64,000 nt of DNA from Ketobacter sp. (GTDB lineage Bacteria > Pseudomonadota > Gammaproteobacteria > Pseudomonadales > Ketobacteraceae): positions 186,001 to 250,000 of the forward strand of contig NZ_RCHN01000006.1 in the NCBI RefSeq assembly GCF_003671495.1. The letters are read 5' to 3'. The notes under the pieces are model-generated. The model saw nothing but the letters and a program-made list of their open reading frames with translations. It was not told where the DNA came from and made no database searches. A program made the position numbers and the translations under genes. Numbering within the stretch: the stretch's first letter is position 1; each line of letters opens with the position of its first letter. Of the stretch, positions 60,863 through 64,000 are shown piece by piece.

Positions 60863-61454
60863 TCGACTTACCCTCCTCGCGCCCGGGCTCAAACAACATG
60901 GGATACAGGAATTCCTGGAACTCCCGGATCATGCGATCCATGGTGGTTTTGTCTGCCATGATGATACCCTGCTTATTCTGCTCATAGCCAATCAACTGCT
61001 TGGCGAGATTGTGGAATATGGTAATGCGCTTTTGCATGGACAAACGACTGCCACTGTCCATGAACGGCTCCAGTCCGTAATAGGATTTGGCCAACTGATG
61101 CAATGCCTGATCCAGATCCTGCCGGCTTTTGCGGCCAACGCTGTTCCAGGCATCCGACAACGCGCCCATAAAATCCGCGTAATGCTTCTGACGCACTTCA
61201 AAAGAACGCTCGAATCGCTCCGCCTCGGCGCGCTGATAAAGAAAATGGGCGTACTGGTCCAGGATCTTGCTCTGGGCACTTTCCTGCAGCTGTTGGGCCC
61301 GGATCAGCTGTGCGCCCGCCACCTTAGTGATTTCATAGTTGAGATAGGCCATATACCCGGTCAGGCAGAATGCCAGTATCACCAGCACCAGGCTGAACAG
61401 GGGAAACCGGTTTTCCTTGAGAGTTACCACTGAGTGATGGATCGGTTCAGACAC
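60837..61454 (-). CDS. single-helix membrane protein of unknown function
   Basis: A 205-residue protein: a short cytoplasmic start, one membrane helix (LFSLVLVILAFCLTGYMAYL) and a mostly helical remainder that ends in an acidic, Ser-rich tail. The start is GTG 61454 with GGAGG four bases upstream; a frame reaching 61655 lies inside ligA. Overlaps ppk2 by 26 bases. No family was recognised. Confidence 0.7.
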   Translation of the reverse strand: MSEPIHHSVVTLKENRFPLFSLVLVILAFCLTGYMAYLNYEITKVAGAQLIRAQQLQESAQSKILDQYAHFLYQRAEAERFERSFEVRQKHYADFMGALSDAWNSVGRKSRQDLDQALHQLAKSYYGLEPFMDSGSRLSMQKRITIFHNLAKQLIGYEQNKQGIIMADKTTMDRMIREFQEFLYPMLFEPGREEGKSSESGQAER

Positions 61455-61464
61455 AGCGCCTCCA

Positions 61465-62355
<891 letters not shown>

Positions 62356-62360
62356 TCACC

Positions 62361-62380
62361 ATATGACGATTGTATCATAT
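62361..62380. repeat. inverted repeat at the element boundary
   Basis: ATATGA (62361-62366) and TCATAT (62375-62380) flank eight bases, 13-32 bases inside the element edge. Short dyads at this position can be recombinase binding arms or part of the promoter of the first gene. Confidence 0.3.
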
Positions 62381-62411
62381 AGCATTATTATTGATTTTGC
62401 TGGCATTTTTA

Positions 62412-64000
62412 ATGGATACCCGGCATATTTTCCTAGTTGAACCTATCAACAAGGTGCTCTCGAAATTGAACCAAGCTGAAAAAATGGAATATTTATCTTC
62501 CCGCTTCAATGGGCAGACCTTTGAGTTAATAAACTGCTTCATGCATGGGCGTAGCCCAGGGTGGCAAAACAAGTTGTCACAAATACTGTGCGAGTGCATC
62601 GGACTACTGCACCAACCATTAAACAATCGCGATATAGCCCGAATAACGCAGAGCCTACTCTATATACGCTCCTATTTTTGTCAGAAACATACTTATAGTA
62701 GTGCTAAAAGCAAATACAACAGCCTTTACTGCCTAATAAGTCACTTAATGAAGGAAGGCCTATTCTCCAAGTCCTTCGAAATCCCGCCCCCCTTTAAAAC
62801 TACAGGGGATTACGAACAGTACAGAACCGAAACAGTCCCACAAAATATAATAAGCAAATTTAGAGTCAAATCCCCTGCTGACGATATGTTCCAGAAGACA
62901 TTAGACTCCACCTGCCCTCCCAAAATATCAAAAAGATTAAAGGAGCACGTAAACTCCTTTAAAAACGCAAAGCACCATAGAGCACCATTGATACAGTTTC
63001 TTATCCAGATTTCGGCTGTATCGCCAATATGGCACGAACAACCAAGAGTGATCCAAGGAGAGCTACTAAAATTCCGAAACGGCTTACTTAAAAACAAACA
63101 CCGAAACACCGCTTATTCAAACTTTCAAAATGTAAAAAATGCAGTTTCAGTATTAATAGAGCACCGATTATTACCACTAGATACAGAACTACCAAGCAAC
63201 CTAAGGCGGTGCACTAACACCGCAAAGATACGAGCCGAAAATCCCATTATATCTAATCTAAACATCTACAGTGACGAGAGCAATGTCAGCTTCCGAACAT
63301 CACACGCCTATTTAAAAGACCTAGAGAGCGATATCCGCGAAAATCTAAACATACTTTTGTATGAAGCAAAAAAAATAGTTCACGAAGGCTATCACCTATT
63401 TCTTTCAACACACAGCATCATCGCAAAAAGCCAGCGAGACGAATTCATCGCCCACCCTAAAATGCTAGTTAAAAGAGACGAGAGCAGGAAGAAAGATAGA
63501 AAAGAACAAAACCCATTCTACAGTGGTAATCCCCTATCATTTGAAAACAAGATAGCTGCCCTTGACCATTTTTTTGACTTGGTGGCACAGAATAAACCAA
63601 TACCACACAAGACCGATCTAAGAAATAACACCAGCTTTTTGGGATATCTCGGATTAACGCCACTTATTGCTTCAGCTATGCAGGTAATCATTACGGACGA
63701 ATTGGGGATAAACCCCTACTCACTCTATAAAGTAAAAATGGTATCTGATGGCCATGGCCACGAATATGTAAAAGTGACAGATGAAGGGTCTGTACGCCTA
63801 AAAGCACTAAAGCCACGTGGCCGCTTGGCTCGCACTAGCCAAACTTGTGGAAGCAATATTGCACTTTCCAAAATTGATGCCAGTGAAATAGATGCATCAA
63901 CTTGCCTTAAAATGGCTATAGAGATGACCTCCAGACTAAGAAAGCATACAGAAAATCAAGCACTATGGATTTGCCTAACTACTCGGCATGGCGCAATTCT
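62412..64000 (+). CDS. large recombinase/integrase-like protein, 3' end outside window
   Basis: From ATG 62412 the frame stays open for 529 codons to the last base of the window. It begins MDTRHIFLVEPINKVLSKL. Early helices (SLLYIRSYFCQKHTYSSAKSK) recall the core-binding region of site-specific recombinases; near the end KALKPRGRLARTSQTC and LKMAIEMTSRLRKHTENQA resemble the stretch before the catalytic domain of very large tyrosine-recombinase-like proteins. The catalytic Arg-His-Tyr residues would be further right, so the call is tentative. It is rich in Lys, Asn and Ile, unlike all other genes here, and reads inward from the element edge, a usual place for an integrase. Confidence 0.5.
   Translation, partial: MDTRHIFLVEPINKVLSKLNQAEKMEYLSSRFNGQTFELINCFMHGRSPGWQNKLSQILCECIGLLHQPLNNRDIARITQSLLYIRSYFCQKHTYSSAKSKYNSLYCLISHLMKEGLFSKSFEIPPPFKTTGDYEQYRTETVPQNIISKFRVKSPADDMFQKTLDSTCPPKISKRLKEHVNSFKNAKHHRAPLIQFLIQISAVSPIWHEQPRVIQGELLKFRNGLLKNKHRNTAYSNFQNVKNAVSVLIEHRLLPLDTELPSNLRRCTNTAKIRAENPIISNLNIYSDESNVSFRTSHAYLKDLESDIRENLNILLYEAKKIVHEGYHLFLSTHSIIAKSQRDEFIAHPKMLVKRDESRKKDRKEQNPFYSGNPLSFENKIAALDHFFDLVAQNKPIPHKTDLRNNTSFLGYLGLTPLIASAMQVIITDELGINPYSLYKVKMVSDGHGHEYVKVTDEGSVRLKALKPRGRLARTSQTCGSNIALSKIDASEIDASTCLKMAIEMTSRLRKHTENQALWICLTTRHGAI

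Noticed and set aside
62810..63109. 99-codon minus-strand frame in the element
   Set aside because: It opposes the longer, uninterrupted plus-strand ORF and has no ribosome site or family features.

Overview
The window comes from a gammaproteobacterium chromosome. Its moderately GC-rich, densely packed core genes (MetR, RstAB, Tag, TcdA, PhoPQ-like, AsrA-type Lon, Ppc, MnmC, PPK2, UPF0270, LigA) and paired fatty-acid oxidation genes fit a marine or hydrocarbon-associated Pseudomonadales/Oceanospirillales-type bacterium. Genus cannot be fixed from the sequence. No rRNA, tRNA or CRISPR array was seen.

Layout. 0-6.9 kb: the end of a metR-like gene, an RstBA two-component pair, a gap holding a candidate small RNA and two DnaA boxes, tag, a TM2 protein, an ArsR-esterase pair and tcdA. 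6.9-13.8 kb: a secreted metzincin protease with a GlyGly-CTERM-like tail, a tandem-GAF protein whose ribosome site lies in a long inverted repeat, a second candidate small RNA, a 69-aa protein and a large zinc ribbon-cyclase-AAA-TPR signalling protein. 13.8-17.5 kb: a 999-residue protein joining a DyP-type peroxidase to a cytochrome P450, with a small upstream partner gene. 17.7-22.5 kb: a 7TMR hybrid kinase and a PepSY-PhoP-PhoQ-like operon. 22.7 kb: an isolated 35-codon ORF with its own terminator.

23.0-31.3 kb is one tight operon: DUF523/DUF1722 protein, DNA photolyase, SDR, FAD oxidoreductase, DUF1365, cyclopropane-fatty-acid synthase, a periplasmic protein, and last a MerR regulator with the Wx9EH signature of B12-dependent photoreceptors (CarH/LitR). 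The operon starts at a TTGACA promoter flanked by repeated and palindromic operator-like sites. It reads as a light-induced DNA-repair and membrane-lipid response, regulated by its own last gene.

31.4-46.6 kb: a second-type Lon, carbonic anhydrase, a porin, two SDRs, a solitary AmrS-like radical SAM enzyme, a TPR membrane protein, a small beta-barrel protein, a PD40 propeller protein and a thiolase/FadB pair. 46.6-62.3 kb: a structured intergenic stretch with a 73-aa membrane protein, a lipoprotein, ppc, a 7TMR diguanylate cyclase, a NIT-like sensor protein, an AEC transporter, mnmC, rhodanese, a REC-PAS-(degenerate GGDEF)-EAL protein, UPF0270, ppk2 and a membrane protein.

At about 62,348 the DNA ligase gene ligA (minus strand) breaks off at its OB/zinc-finger boundary. 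The sequence changes abruptly to AT-rich DNA with one ORF, open from 62,412 to the end of the window, that looks like a large tyrosine-recombinase-type protein. This is the left edge of a probable integrated element. The two most notable items are the DyP-P450 fusion and the ligA-disrupting element.
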